The position numbers and the translations under genes were made by a program. Under the pieces are notes generated by a model, which saw only the letters and a list, made by a program, of their open reading frames with translations, searched no databases and had not been told where the DNA came from. From Pyxidicoccus caerfyrddinensis (lineage in GTDB: Bacteria > Myxococcota > Myxococcia > Myxococcales > Myxococcaceae), in contig NZ_JAAIYA010000003.1 of NCBI RefSeq assembly GCF_010894405.1, positions 1 through 64,000 of the forward strand: DNA of 64,000 nt, read 5' to 3'. Shown here one piece after another: positions 49,098-58,439 of this stretch (position 1 is the stretch's first letter; each line of letters opens with the position of its first letter).

Positions 49098-49919
49098 ATG
49101 GCCGACCTCAAGGGAAAGACGCTCTTCATCACCGGCGCCAGCCGCGGTATCGGCAAGGCCATCGCGCTGCGGGCCGCGCGCGACGGCGCGAACATCGTCA
49201 TCGCCGCGAAGACGACGGAGCCGCACCCCAAGCTCCCCGGCACCATCTACACGGCCGCGGAGGAAATCGAGAAGGCCGGCGGCAAGGCGCTGCCGTGCAT
49301 GGTGGACATCCGCGACGAGCAGCAGATTGCCGCCGCCGTGGCGAAGGCGGTGGAGACGTTCGGCGGCATCGACATCCTGGTGAACAACGCCAGCGCCATC
49401 AGCCTCACCGGCACGCTCGAGACGCCGATGAAGCGCTATGACCTGATGCACGGCATCAACACGCGCGGGACGTTTGCCTGCTCGCAGGCGTGCATCCCGC
49501 ATCTCAAGAAGTCCAGCAACCCGCACATCCTCAACAACTCGCCGCCGCTCAACATGGAGGCGCGCTGGTTCGGGCCGCACGTCGCGTACACCATGGCGAA
49601 GTTCGGGATGAGCATGTGCGTGCTCGGCATGGCGGAGGAGTTCAAGTCGGACGGCATCGCCGTCAACGCCATCTGGCCGCGCACCGTCATCGCCACCGCG
49701 GCGGTGCAGAACCTGCTCGGCGGAGATGAGACCATCGCCGGCAGCCGCTCGCCGGACATCATGGCCGACGCCGCCTACGCCATCCTCACCAAGCCGAGCC
49801 GCGAGTTCACCGGCAACTTCTGCATCGACGAGGAAGTGCTCCGCGGCGTGGGCGTGACGGACTTCTCGAAGTACCAGATGGTGCCCGGGGCGGAGCTGTT
49901 CCCGGACTACTTCATCTGA
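49098..49919 (+). CDS. Short-chain dehydrogenase (HSDL2-like SDR)
   Basis: 273 residues. The cofactor motif is LFITGASRGIGKAIAL (about 9-24). An SDR insertion with IAAKTTEPHPKLPGTIYTAA is typical of the hydroxysteroid dehydrogenase-like 2 group. NNAS is in DILVNNASAIS. The catalytic Tyr-x3-Lys is in AYTMAKFGMS. The usual catalytic Ser region reads LNNSPPLNM. CAGGAG precedes the ATG at 49098. Its 3' end overlaps the convergent lipoprotein gene by 13 bp. Substrate unknown, possibly an acyl or steroid-like compound. Confidence 0.9.
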   Translation: MADLKGKTLFITGASRGIGKAIALRAARDGANIVIAAKTTEPHPKLPGTIYTAAEEIEKAGGKALPCMVDIRDEQQIAAAVAKAVETFGGIDILVNNASAISLTGTLETPMKRYDLMHGINTRGTFACSQACIPHLKKSSNPHILNNSPPLNMEARWFGPHVAYTMAKFGMSMCVLGMAEEFKSDGIAVNAIWPRTVIATAAVQNLLGGDETIAGSRSPDIMADAAYAILTKPSREFTGNFCIDEEVLRGVGVTDFSKYQMVPGAELFPDYFI

Positions 49920-51118
49920 GGCGTCAGGCCCTCCGCGCCGGAGGGCTCGCCGAACACGGACACCTCGCGCAGGCGTGAGAACTGGCCCATGCCCGAGCTG
50001 CCGTCCGTGTAGTGGTCGGTCAGCCACAGCCGGATGCGGCCCACCACGGGCGCATCCGGCGAGAGCGCCACGTCCAGGTACTGCTCGTCGAGGGTCACCG
50101 TGGCCGGGTCGTCCTCGTAGGGGATGGAGGCGACGGTGTCGGGGAAGGGCGCGCTGTCTCCCAGCTTCAGCCACGTCTTCCCGTCCACGGAGCCCTCCAC
50201 GTGGAGCACGTCGCCGAAAGCGTCGAGCCCCCGCACGAGGACGCGCCGGGGCCGAAGGGGCTCCTTCAGCAGGAAGAAGAGCTCCTGGGGCAGGACGTCC
50301 TCGCCGATGGCCGCCCGGGCTAGCTCCAGCCGGCCGTCGGTGAAGGGACACGGTGAGAAGGTGCCGGACTTCAGCGCGCAGCCCGCGCCACGGCTGGCGG
50401 GGGCCACAGACGCGAAGGGCAGCGGCACCGGAGGCGACTCGGAGACGGCCTCGTAATACAGCGAGTTCTTGAACCAGACGCGCGAGCCTCTGGCCACCGC
50501 CTGCACGCGGGCCTGGGCGTTGAAGTCCTCCGCCAGCTCCGGCCTCAACCAGGGCTCACCGCTGCCCGCGCGGACCTGCCAGGCGATGCCGTCCTCACCG
50601 AGCAGCCGCACGAAGTAGTCCGGCTCCGGGAGGTCCGCCGTGGGCACCACCGGCGCCCACGACACGCGGACGCCGCCCGCCTCGTCCACGGTGCGCACGT
50701 GGCTCTCCCAGGGGCGCAGCGGCGGCAGGTCCACGTCGCGGCTGAAGGCGAACGCGAGGAAGTCCCGCCCTCCATCCGTGCGCGGCAGGTGGAGCTGGAA
50801 GGCGGTGACGGACGTCCACGGGTGGGGATGCTCCAGGCCGTCCGCGCCCACGTCACGCGCGGCGAGCCGGTGGAGGAAGAGGCCTTGCGTGTCGGGCGTC
50901 ACCTCGGCCCAGGGCTCGTACCGGGTGGCGTAGACCTCGCCGCCGTATTCGTTGACGTGGGCGTCCACCTTGCGCGGGCGCATCAGCGTGAGCGGCCCGT
51001 CGCTCCACGGTGTCCCGTCCGCCGCCAGCGCGGTGCCGGACAGGTAGACGGGGTCATCGGGCTCCAGCGCGCAGCCGGCCAGGGTGAGGCAGAGCGGAAG
51101 CAGTCGCGACAGTCGCAT
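49907..51118 (-). CDS. Lipoprotein downstream of a TonB receptor
   Basis: 403 residues. Lipoprotein signal MRLSRLLPLCLTLAGC, then a large beta-rich mature part. It contains an F5/8-type-like C-terminal region (LVRGLDAFGDVLHVEGSVDG; RIRLWLTDHYTDGSSGMGQF) that may bind sugars. The frame is open far upstream, but the ATG at 51118 gives the only lipobox. It is 2 bp after the receptor gene stop (TGA CC ATG), so coupled. Probably the cell-surface partner of the receptor. Confidence 0.75.
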   Translation of the reverse strand: MRLSRLLPLCLTLAGCALEPDDPVYLSGTALAADGTPWSDGPLTLMRPRKVDAHVNEYGGEVYATRYEPWAEVTPDTQGLFLHRLAARDVGADGLEHPHPWTSVTAFQLHLPRTDGGRDFLAFAFSRDVDLPPLRPWESHVRTVDEAGGVRVSWAPVVPTADLPEPDYFVRLLGEDGIAWQVRAGSGEPWLRPELAEDFNAQARVQAVARGSRVWFKNSLYYEAVSESPPVPLPFASVAPASRGAGCALKSGTFSPCPFTDGRLELARAAIGEDVLPQELFFLLKEPLRPRRVLVRGLDAFGDVLHVEGSVDGKTWLKLGDSAPFPDTVASIPYEDDPATVTLDEQYLDVALSPDAPVVGRIRLWLTDHYTDGSSGMGQFSRLREVSVFGEPSGAEGLTPQMK

Positions 51119-51120
51119 GG

Positions 51121-53769
51121 TCAGAAGCTCCCCTTCACGCCGAGGGTGGGGAGAATCACGGGCACGCCCACCTGCGTCTTCTTCAGCCCCGAGGGCTTGC
51201 CGTAGCCGTACTCGAAGGAGAGGACCTCCTTGCGCGCGGTGATGTTGAAGACGTCCAGGTAGGCCTCGAGCACGAAGCGGTCGAACACCCAGCTTCGCGA
51301 GGCGCGCACGTCGAGCCGGAAGAAGCCGGGCATCCGGTCCACCGAGCCGCGGTCCACGGGCATCCACTCGGGGTTGCCCTCCGCGTCGGTGCCCTCGCGC
51401 CGGGTGCGGTAGCCGAACTGACCGCTCTCCGGGCGGCCGGTGTTGAAGTGCGCCACCGCGCCCACCGTGGCGAAGGCGAAGCGGTAGCTGAGCGCGGCGT
51501 TGACCGAGTGCGCCTGCTCGAACACGTAGGGCAGGTAGCCCTCCGCCTGCCCCAGCTCTTCGCCCTGCGTGCCCAGCCGCGAGTAGCGCTCGAAGCGCCG
51601 GCTCTGGTTGAAGCCATAGGTGAGCCAGCCGAACCAGTGGCGCCCGAGCGGCCGGCGCACCATCAGCTCCAGGCCGTAGGTATAGCCGTGCCCCTGGACG
51701 TCCTCGGCCTCCAGGCCGCGGCGGCGCACGTTGCTCACCACGTCCTCGAAGTTGAACTCCAGCGTGCGCACGAGCGGGTTGAAGTAGGCCTCGGCGGACA
51801 GCTCCCAGTCCTGTGAGGGACGCCACTCCGCGCCCGCGGAGAGCTGCACCGCGCGCTGCAGGCCGCGCTCCAGCGCGAGCATCTCTCCCGCGGGCACCGG
51901 CAGCAGCACCGTGGCGGGCTGGTGGTAGAGGCCCGCGCCGGCCTTGAGGGTGAGCGCGTCCGTGAGCGCGTGCCGCACCGCGAGCCGGGGCTCCAGCGCG
52001 ACGTACGTGTCGAGCCCGAAGCCGTGGTAGCTGTCCACGCGCAGGCCCGGCACCAGCGTCCACCTCGCGGCGGGCCGCCACGTGAGCTGCGTGCCCACGC
52101 CCGCGAAGGTGGCGAGGATGTCCGGCCGGCTGTACGCGTCGCGGCCGTCGACGGGGCCCACGGGACGGAAGAGGCCGGTGGCCACCAGGCCCGCGCTGCG
52201 GCGCTCGAGCTGACCGAAGGCCTCGAAGGTGAGCGAGGGCGACAGTTCGCGCGTGTAGCCGGTGCGCAGCGCCACACTGCCCTGCGTCAGCTCGTAGCTG
52301 CCGGGGCTGTTGTCGCCCTCGTCGAAGTTGAGGCCCAGCCGGTCATACCCGAGCGTCAGCCCCACCTCCGCCTCGCCGCCCGCGAGCGGATGGCGGCCGC
52401 GCAGGTCCACGCGGTGGAAGAGCAGGCCCACGCCGCCGCTCTCCTGGCCGGGCAGGCGCGCGGTGATGCCCACCGCGTCCGACGAGCCCATGACGAGCAG
52501 CCGCAGCCGGCCCTCGTCGCCCACGCGCTGCTCCACGCGAGCGGAGTAGTCCCAGTAGTCCGCGTAGATTTTGGGCTCGCCCCGGTCCGGGTACGGCGTG
52601 CCGTCCGGGGCAGTGTAGACGGACGGCGCCGTCAGGCTGTTGGCCACGCGCGTGACGATGAGGCCGGTGTAGCTGATGCGCGCGGCGGCGGTGACGGTGG
52701 TGCCCGTCTCGGGGAAGGGCACCTCCAGGAAGGCGCCGCTGTTGATGATGTCGAGGTACGCGCTGCCGCGCACGCCGTCCTCACGCGGGCGGCTGACGTG
52801 CGCATCCACTGCGCCGCCGAGCAGGCTGCCGTAGCGCGCGGAGGGCACTCCCACCTGGAAGTCGAGCGAGTCGATGAAGTCTGGATGGACGACGGCGTTG
52901 CCCACGAGCAGGTGGTAGAGGAAGGGCACGCGCACGCCGTCCACGAAGAAGGCGCTCGCGGCGGGCTGCACGCCGCGCACCACGGGATAGGAGAGGCCCG
53001 AGGCCAGCGTCGTCACACCGGGCATCAGCATGATGACGCGGAACGGGTCGCCCATGGTGCCGGGCACCTCGCGCAGCTCCTGGTCGTGGAGGGTGATGCG
53101 GGAGACCTCGGTGCGGGGCCTGTCCGCGCGCACCACTGTCTCGTAGGGGTTCACCTCGAGCGGCTCCAGGCCGTAGAGGACCTCCAGGTGCTGGTGGTCC
53201 GCCAGCGTCTCGTCGAGATACAGCGGCTGGTGGCCGGGCGCGGAGACCTTGAGCCGGGTGGTGCCGGGGGGCAGCTCCAGGCGGAAGAGGCCCCGGGCGT
53301 CCGTCTCCGCCGTGGTCGCTCCTGCCTGCACGGTGGCACCTGCAATCGGTTTGCGTGTGCCCTTCTGCCGCACGCGGCCGGTGATGAGGGCGCGCGGGGC
53401 CGGAGGCTCGAAGCGGTAGGAGTAGGGCAGGCGCACCGAGGCGGGCGCGCCGCCGGAAGTGGCGGGGTGGAAGCGCAGGCGGTGGGCGGCCTCCAGGGCG
53501 GCCGTGGCCAGCTCGGGCGGCGCGTCACCGACGACGGTGGCGTCCGTGACGTCGCCGGACTCGTTGAGCGTGAGCTCCAATTGCACCACCACGGGGGCAG
53601 TGAGCGGGAAGCCCTCGGGCACGCGGGCGGGGGCGTCCTCGCGCAGGGTGGGCGGGACGAGGGGGGAGGCGGAGTCCGAGGCAGGCTCGGACTGCGGGGC
53701 CGCGAGCGCCGAGGCGGAGCAAATGCCAAGGGCGAGCGCGAGGAGGATGGGACGGAAACGCGGCATCAT
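51121..53769 (-). CDS. TonB-dependent receptor with N-terminal TonB-C-like and carboxypeptidase-regulatory domains
   Basis: 882 residues. Signal peptide (LALALGICSASALA), then a TonB C-terminal-like domain (about 50-120: PVVVQLELTLNESGDVTDAT, ALEAAHRLRFHPATSGG). A carboxypeptidase-regulatory-like fold follows (ALITGRVRQKGTRKPIAGAT), then the plug (FRVIMLMPGVTTLASGLSYP; RVPFLYHLLVGNAVVHPDF) and a barrel ending in LPTLGVKGSF. Such receptors take up large ligands, or signal, through TonB. The ligand is unknown. It is the first gene of an operon with a lipoprotein. Confidence 0.88.
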   Translation of the reverse strand: MMPRFRPILLALALGICSASALAAPQSEPASDSASPLVPPTLREDAPARVPEGFPLTAPVVVQLELTLNESGDVTDATVVGDAPPELATAALEAAHRLRFHPATSGGAPASVRLPYSYRFEPPAPRALITGRVRQKGTRKPIAGATVQAGATTAETDARGLFRLELPPGTTRLKVSAPGHQPLYLDETLADHQHLEVLYGLEPLEVNPYETVVRADRPRTEVSRITLHDQELREVPGTMGDPFRVIMLMPGVTTLASGLSYPVVRGVQPAASAFFVDGVRVPFLYHLLVGNAVVHPDFIDSLDFQVGVPSARYGSLLGGAVDAHVSRPREDGVRGSAYLDIINSGAFLEVPFPETGTTVTAAARISYTGLIVTRVANSLTAPSVYTAPDGTPYPDRGEPKIYADYWDYSARVEQRVGDEGRLRLLVMGSSDAVGITARLPGQESGGVGLLFHRVDLRGRHPLAGGEAEVGLTLGYDRLGLNFDEGDNSPGSYELTQGSVALRTGYTRELSPSLTFEAFGQLERRSAGLVATGLFRPVGPVDGRDAYSRPDILATFAGVGTQLTWRPAARWTLVPGLRVDSYHGFGLDTYVALEPRLAVRHALTDALTLKAGAGLYHQPATVLLPVPAGEMLALERGLQRAVQLSAGAEWRPSQDWELSAEAYFNPLVRTLEFNFEDVVSNVRRRGLEAEDVQGHGYTYGLELMVRRPLGRHWFGWLTYGFNQSRRFERYSRLGTQGEELGQAEGYLPYVFEQAHSVNAALSYRFAFATVGAVAHFNTGRPESGQFGYRTRREGTDAEGNPEWMPVDRGSVDRMPGFFRLDVRASRSWVFDRFVLEAYLDVFNITARKEVLSFEYGYGKPSGLKKTQVGVPVILPTLGVKGSF

Positions 53770-53872
53770 CGGGAGCGGGGCGAAGGCAGGTTCCTATGAC
53801 GCCCGTACCCGATTTGCTGATCAAAAACTTCTCGGGCTCCGGACCGTGGATGCGCGGCGGAGCGCGTGATGC

Positions 53873-54235
53873 TCAGGCGGGGCTGCTGCTGAGTCGCCGC
53901 GCGCAGAGGGCATCCACCGCGGTGGCCGCGACGACGTTGCTCAGGGCGAAGCCCAGGCTGCCCTTCTTCGGGCTGTTCCTCAGGGCCCTGCCCAGGCCCA
54001 CGAGGTCCAGGACATCGCCGACCACGCGCGCCCAGACCCACGGCGCGGCCCGGGCCGGCGACAGCAGGATGCCGACACCCACGGCGACTTCCCGCAGCCC
54101 GGAGACGCGCAGCAGCGCGGGGCGCGCCTCCTTCACCCCGAGGAAGCGGGCGAGCGCACGAGGCACCATCAGCTCGGTCAGGCCCACTCCGATGCTGAGC
54201 CACCCGAGTCCTTTTGCCAGTTGCCTGATGTTCAT
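53873..54235 (-). CDS. Small membrane protein
   Basis: 120 residues from MNIRQLAKGLGWLSIGVGLT. Three to four short hydrophobic helices (LREVAVGVGILLSP; VVGDVLDLVGLGRALR; GFALSNVVAATAVDAL) suggest an integral membrane protein of DUF4267 or cyclase/dehydrase type. GGAGGA lies 8-10 bases before the ATG. Function unknown. It lies upstream of, and divergent from, the MltA gene. Confidence 0.65.
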   Translation of the reverse strand: MNIRQLAKGLGWLSIGVGLTELMVPRALARFLGVKEARPALLRVSGLREVAVGVGILLSPARAAPWVWARVVGDVLDLVGLGRALRNSPKKGSLGFALSNVVAATAVDALCARRLSSSPA

Positions 54236-54392
54236 CGCAGCCGTCCTCCGTCCAGGTTCCGGCTCGCCCGCTCTCCCGAGCGGGAGTCCCTCCAGGGGAA
54301 GGTGGCAACGGCGGCAGGGCGGCGCGAGAGGGCTGCTCCCAGGCAGGCAGGCTGTGCAGTCGGTAGGGCAGGTGAGGTAGGTACAGCGGCTC

Positions 54393-55604
54393 ATGTCCAC
54401 GTCGTTCGCCCGAGCCCTCCTGCTGGCGGCCTGTGCCCTGTTCTTCACGGCCTGCCCGCGCCCCACGCGCGCCCCGATTACGAAGCCCGAGGACGCGCTC
54501 GTCCCCGTCTCCCGCTCGCTGGAGCTCCGTGACGACGGCGAGCCCGCGGCGCTGCGGGCCGCCATCGCGCAGAGCGTGGTGTGGCTGCGAACGCGGCCCG
54601 CTGACCAGCGCTTCATCTACGGCGACCGCCAGGTCACCGCCGGCCTGCTCCAGGCCGCGCTGGAGCGCCTGCACTCGCGCATCCGCGACGGCATGTCGCC
54701 CGGGGAGTTGTCGGTGCGGGTGCTCGAGGAGTTCGAGCCGCTGGAGGCGGCCGGAGGCGAGGACGGCCAGGTGCTCTTCACCGGCTATTACGAGCCCACA
54801 CTCGACGCGAGCCTCACGCGGACGGCCGAGTACTCGGTGCCCATCCACGGGCTGCCGCAAGATTTGCTCGAAGTCCCGCTGGAGGCGTTCGCGGAGCGCT
54901 TCGCGGCGGAGCGCGTCTTCGGGCGGCTCGATGGGCGGAAGGTGGTGCCCTACTGGACGCGCGGCGAGATTCGCGGCGGGAGGCTGGACGGTCGGGGGCT
55001 GGAGCTGGCGTGGGCGAGAGATCCGGTGGCGCTCTTCTTCATGGAGGTGCAGGGCAGCGGCAGGCTGCGGCTGCCGGACGGGAGCGAGCGTCGCATCGGC
55101 TACGCGGCGTCGAACGGGCGGCCGTACCGGAGCATCGGCACACTGCTCATCCAGGAAGGCACCATCCCTCGCGAGCAGATGTCGATGCAGGCGCTGCGCT
55201 CGTGGCTGGCGACGAACCCGGCGCAGTGCGGGCGGGTGCTCGACTTCAACGAGTCGTATGTGTTCTTCCGCTTCCTGCAGGGGCCCTCGGAGGGCTCGCT
55301 GGGGAGGCCGGTGACGCCGGGGCGCTCCATCGCCACGGATGCGCGGTTGTTCCCCAAGGGCGGGCTGGCCTTCATCCATACGGAGCACCCCGTGAGGCTG
55401 GTGGACGGGACGGTGGAGTGGAGGCCGCTGACGCGCTTCGTGCTCAACCAGGACACGGGCGGCGCCATCCGGGGCGCGGGCCGCGTGGACGTCTACTGGG
55501 GCCCCGGCCCCGAGGCCGAGCTGGCCGCGGGGATGATGAAGCAGAAGGGGCGGCTGCTCTTCCTCGTGCCGCGCGCGATCCCGGTGGTGCCGGCTACGCG
55601 CTGA
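54393..55604 (+). CDS. mltA: MltA-type lytic murein transglycosylase lipoprotein
   Basis: 403 residues. Lipobox LFFTAC (about residue 21), so outer-membrane lipoprotein. The double-psi barrel domain contains FTGYYEPTLDASLTRT, VQGSGRLRLPDGSERRIGYA, and the active-site region VLNQDTGGAIRGAGRVDVYW with Asp354 and Asp366. It cuts the MurNAc-GlcNAc bond in peptidoglycan, forming 1,6-anhydro ends, for wall turnover. The 3' end overlaps the OsmC gene by 11 bp, tail to tail. Confidence 0.92.
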   Translation: MSTSFARALLLAACALFFTACPRPTRAPITKPEDALVPVSRSLELRDDGEPAALRAAIAQSVVWLRTRPADQRFIYGDRQVTAGLLQAALERLHSRIRDGMSPGELSVRVLEEFEPLEAAGGEDGQVLFTGYYEPTLDASLTRTAEYSVPIHGLPQDLLEVPLEAFAERFAAERVFGRLDGRKVVPYWTRGEIRGGRLDGRGLELAWARDPVALFFMEVQGSGRLRLPDGSERRIGYAASNGRPYRSIGTLLIQEGTIPREQMSMQALRSWLATNPAQCGRVLDFNESYVFFRFLQGPSEGSLGRPVTPGRSIATDARLFPKGGLAFIHTEHPVRLVDGTVEWRPLTRFVLNQDTGGAIRGAGRVDVYWGPGPEAELAAGMMKQKGRLLFLVPRAIPVVPATR

Positions 55605-56043
55605 CCTTCATGGTGATGTTCACGGGCGTGGGGTTGGCGAGGTTGTCGCTGACGGGGCAGCGCGCCTCGACTTCGCTCTTGAGCTTCGCAATCTGGTCGG
55701 CGTTGGCGGTGCTCTTCACGTGGATGGTGACCTCGAGCGACTGGTAGCCGGCGCGCACGGAGCGGTCGGTGCCGGCGAACTTCGCGGGGTCCAGCGAGCC
55801 GCGCACGGTGATGTCGGTGCCGGAGACGGGGATGCCGAGCTCCTTCGCGATGAAGAAGGTCATGTAGTTCAGGCAGCCGGCATGCGCGGCGAGGATGAAG
55901 TCGAGCGGGCTGGGCGCGCCGTTGCGGCCTCCGAGCTCCACGGGCTCGTCCATGAAGATCTTGAAGGCCTGGGCCTCGGTGGTGCTGCGGGCCATGCTCT
56001 CGCCCTGCGTGCGGACCTCTCCGGTGTACAGCTGCTTTTCCAT
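55594..56043 (-). CDS. OsmC family peroxide reductase
   Basis: 149 residues. Reactive cysteines are Cys57 in AAHAGCLNYM and Cys129 in EARCPVSDNL, the two thiols that reduce organic hydroperoxides in this family. It starts MEKQLYTGEVRTQGE with a shorter N-terminus than Ohr, closer to the YhfA/OsmC subgroup. The ATG at 56043 is preceded by GGGGAACG. The frame is open upstream but not protein-like. Cytosolic. No OhrR gene is adjacent. Confidence 0.87.
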   Translation of the reverse strand: MEKQLYTGEVRTQGESMARSTTEAQAFKIFMDEPVELGGRNGAPSPLDFILAAHAGCLNYMTFFIAKELGIPVSGTDITVRGSLDPAKFAGTDRSVRAGYQSLEVTIHVKSTANADQIAKLKSEVEARCPVSDNLANPTPVNITMKVSA

Positions 56044-56299
56044 GGCGGCGTTCCCCTTGTGGGAGGGATACGCGCCCGGTGGAGATTCCTGGCTGCGTGC
56101 TGTCTGGGATTGGGGCTCCCGTACGGCCGGCGGGTGGAATCGGGGACACACCCGGTGAGGGGGCGGGCAGGGGAGGGGGCCACGCGTAGGTGGCGGGCAC
56201 ACTCCGAAACCGGGCAGTATTGTCGCCGTCTCCAGTGGCGGGGTGCCTGGGCACCCCGGCCCGCGCGTGTGGCGCCGTGAGGGGACAGAGGCCTTCGGG

Positions 56300-57391
56300 A
56301 TGAGCAGCGAAGTGGCTGAGACGAAAGACGGAGTGGTCCTTCTCGACTACGCGAAGCTCGCGGCGGGCGTGGACATGTCGGCCGCCATCGAGCGCGCCTA
56401 TGGACCGGACGGCATCGGCCTGCTGGTGGTCCGGGGCATCCCGGGGCTGGTGGAGCTGCGCAACGGCCTGCTGCCGCTGGGGTTCCGCTTCGCGGCGCTC
56501 CCCAACGCGGTGAAGGACAAGTACGTCCACCAGCGGAGCAGCTACTCGTTCGGCTGGAGCCACGGGAAGGAGCTGCTCAAGCCCGGCCAGTTCGATGAGT
56601 TCAAGGGCTCCTATTACAACAACCCCCAGTACGACGTGCCGCAGGCGGACGCGTCGCTGGTGGACAAGTACCCGGAGAACTACCACCCGAACGTGTGGCC
56701 GGACGCGGACTTCCCGGAGCTGCGCCCCGCCTTCATGACGCTGGGGCAGCGGATGGTGGACGTGGGCGTGCTCGTCGCGGAGCAGTGCGACACGTACGTG
56801 CGCTCGCGGCTGGGGGACAGGTTGTCTCCGGACGCGCAGTTGGCGAAGACGATTCGCGAGTCACGGGCGTGCAAGGCGCGGCTGCTCTACTACTTCGCCA
56901 TCAACGAGGACGCGACGCCGCGTACGCGCGACTCGTGGTGCGGCTGGCACAGTGACCACGGCTCGCTGACGGCGCTGTGTCCGGCGATGTACTTCGAGTC
57001 GGAGCCCGGAGCGCCCGAGCCGGCGAAGTCGGACATCCCGCTGCCGGACCCGGAGGCAGGGCTGTACGTCCGCACCCGCGGTGGCGAGGAGCGGAAGGTC
57101 ATCATCCCGAAGGACTGCCTGGCGTTCCAGATTGGCGAGAGCTCGCAGGTCGTGACGGGCGGGCTGTTGAGGGCGACGCCGCACGCGGTGCAGGCGCTGG
57201 CGCATCCGGCGAGCCGGAACATCTCGCGCTCGACGTTCGCGGTGTTCATGCAGCCGGACAACGACGCGCACCTGCGGGCGCCGGCGGGGACGGACCCGAA
57301 GGAGCAGCGGGTGGGGGCGTTCCAGCCGGGGATGACCTTCGGCGACTTCGCCCGGGCGACGTTCGCGAAGTTCTACAATCCGTACGCGTGA
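56300..57391 (+). CDS. 2-oxoglutarate/Fe(II)-dependent dioxygenase-like protein
   Basis: 363 residues with an isopenicillin N synthase-like fold. Fe ligands are His217 and Asp219 in CGWHSDHGS and His295 in ATPHAVQA; an Arg that could bind 2-oxoglutarate lies in SRSTFAVF (Arg310). The N-terminal part reads VVRGIPGLVELRNGLLPLGF. It probably oxidises a small molecule using O2 and 2-oxoglutarate. No signal peptide. The ATG at 56300 is preferred to an upstream start. Adjacent genes give no pathway clue. Confidence 0.85.
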   Translation: MSSEVAETKDGVVLLDYAKLAAGVDMSAAIERAYGPDGIGLLVVRGIPGLVELRNGLLPLGFRFAALPNAVKDKYVHQRSSYSFGWSHGKELLKPGQFDEFKGSYYNNPQYDVPQADASLVDKYPENYHPNVWPDADFPELRPAFMTLGQRMVDVGVLVAEQCDTYVRSRLGDRLSPDAQLAKTIRESRACKARLLYYFAINEDATPRTRDSWCGWHSDHGSLTALCPAMYFESEPGAPEPAKSDIPLPDPEAGLYVRTRGGEERKVIIPKDCLAFQIGESSQVVTGGLLRATPHAVQALAHPASRNISRSTFAVFMQPDNDAHLRAPAGTDPKEQRVGAFQPGMTFGDFARATFAKFYNPYA

Positions 57392-57437
57392 ATTTCTTCC
57401 GGGCTTCCCCGTCGGAGCCCGGACGGAGGAGGTCCCG

Positions 57438-57767
57438 ATGCGTACGTTCTTGCTGGCCGTCGCAGTGGCAGTGGTGTGGGTCCCCGTGGTTGGACAGGCA
57501 GCCTCGCTGCGCTGTGGCACGGGGCTCGTGTCGGACGGGGCGTCGAAGTCGGACGTGGCGGCGAAGTGCGGTGAGCCCGTGTCGCGGGAGTCCCGCACGG
57601 AGTCGGAAGAGGTGAAGACGAAGGACGGGGACACCTCGACGAAGCGCGTGGTTCAGAAGACGTTCGAGGAGTGGACGTACAACTTCGGCCCCAACCGCTT
57701 GATGCAGGTGGTGGTGTTCGAGAACGGCAAGCTCATCGAGGTGAAGAGCGCCGGGTATGGGCGGTAG
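57438..57767 (+). CDS. DUF2845 periplasmic protein
   Basis: 109 residues. Signal peptide (MRTFLLAVAVAVVWVPVVGQ, then AAS), then SLRCGTGLVSDGASKSDVAA, KCGEPVSRES and EEWTYNFGPNRLMQVVVFEN, which fit DUF2845. Two Cys probably pair. GGAGG precedes the ATG. It ends ...SAGYGR with a TAG that abuts the stop of the immunity gene on the other strand. The last 5 codons lie inside a 25-bp repeat found again at 62254. Function unknown. Confidence 0.85.
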   Translation: MRTFLLAVAVAVVWVPVVGQAASLRCGTGLVSDGASKSDVAAKCGEPVSRESRTESEEVKTKDGDTSTKRVVQKTFEEWTYNFGPNRLMQVVVFENGKLIEVKSAGYGR

Positions 57768-57776
57768 CTAGGGCTG
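57752..57776 (+). repeat. Left boundary repeat of the conflict island
   Basis: 25 bases (core CGGGTATGGGCGGTAGCTA, 19 exact, then 1 mismatch and 5 more) that recur at 62254-62278. It spans the stop of the DUF2845 gene and the stop of the first immunity gene. Confidence 0.75.
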
Positions 57777-58439
57777 AGGCGGTAGGAGGCCCAGCGGGTC
57801 CCAGACGTATTTCTCCATGGGCACCATGGCCATGTGACTCATGGCGTGTCTCTCGGCGAAGCGCCTGAAGCGCTCTGAGACGATGACCACGCCCCACATG
57901 CCGCGTGGCCGGAACACGTCCTCACCGTTCCAGGTGCCTTCCTCCAGGGCGAGGCCGTCGATGGCATCCGGTCCGGCATAGCGGCACCAGGTGCACTCCG
58001 GGGGCTTCTTTCTCAAGATGCGGCTGCGCTCCATGTCCAGGGCGGCGTGGCCGTAGGCGAGGGTGACGTAGAGATACCTCGGCGGCGGGCCTGGCTTGGG
58101 GCCACGGCCCTTGCGGCGGACCCGCTTCACCTCGACGGGGTGGAAGCCGTTGAGGCCCGTGAGTCCCTCCGCCTTGAAGTCCTCGGCGAAACGCTCGGTG
58201 ATGATGAGGCCGCCGCCAGGACTGTCCAAGAGGTCCCCGAAGTCCTTTCCGTAGAGCTCCAGGTCGCCCTGGTAGGGCGGTTCCCAGCTTCGCGATCCGA
58301 TGAAGTCCCCACACTGAGGGCAGCGCAGCCCGGGGCCGATATTCGAGCTGGTCCTGCTGAACTCGGTGTCGTGCTCACCTTCGCGCAGCCTATCCAGGAC
58401 GAAGAAATGTGTCGGGTGCGAAGAAGCATCAGAAGCCAT
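57768..58439 (-). CDS. SitI-type double-CxxC immunity protein, copy 1
   Basis: 223 residues. Two zinc-type pairs: CPQCG (Cys40, Cys43) and CTWC (Cys149, Cys152). Between them, a beta-rich domain (GFHPVEVKRVRRKGRGPKPG; YLYVTLAYGHAALDMERSR). The end is MEKYVWDPLGLLPPQP. This fits the myxobacterial double-CXXCG paralogous family, cytosolic immunity proteins for SitA toxins passed by outer-membrane exchange. ATG at 58439 overlaps the toxin gene end by 11 bp. The open frame extends upstream, but homology to copy 2 starts here. Confidence 0.82.
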   Translation of the reverse strand: MASDASSHPTHFFVLDRLREGEHDTEFSRTSSNIGPGLRCPQCGDFIGSRSWEPPYQGDLELYGKDFGDLLDSPGGGLIITERFAEDFKAEGLTGLNGFHPVEVKRVRRKGRGPKPGPPPRYLYVTLAYGHAALDMERSRILRKKPPECTWCRYAGPDAIDGLALEEGTWNGEDVFRPRGMWGVVIVSERFRRFAERHAMSHMAMVPMEKYVWDPLGLLPPQP

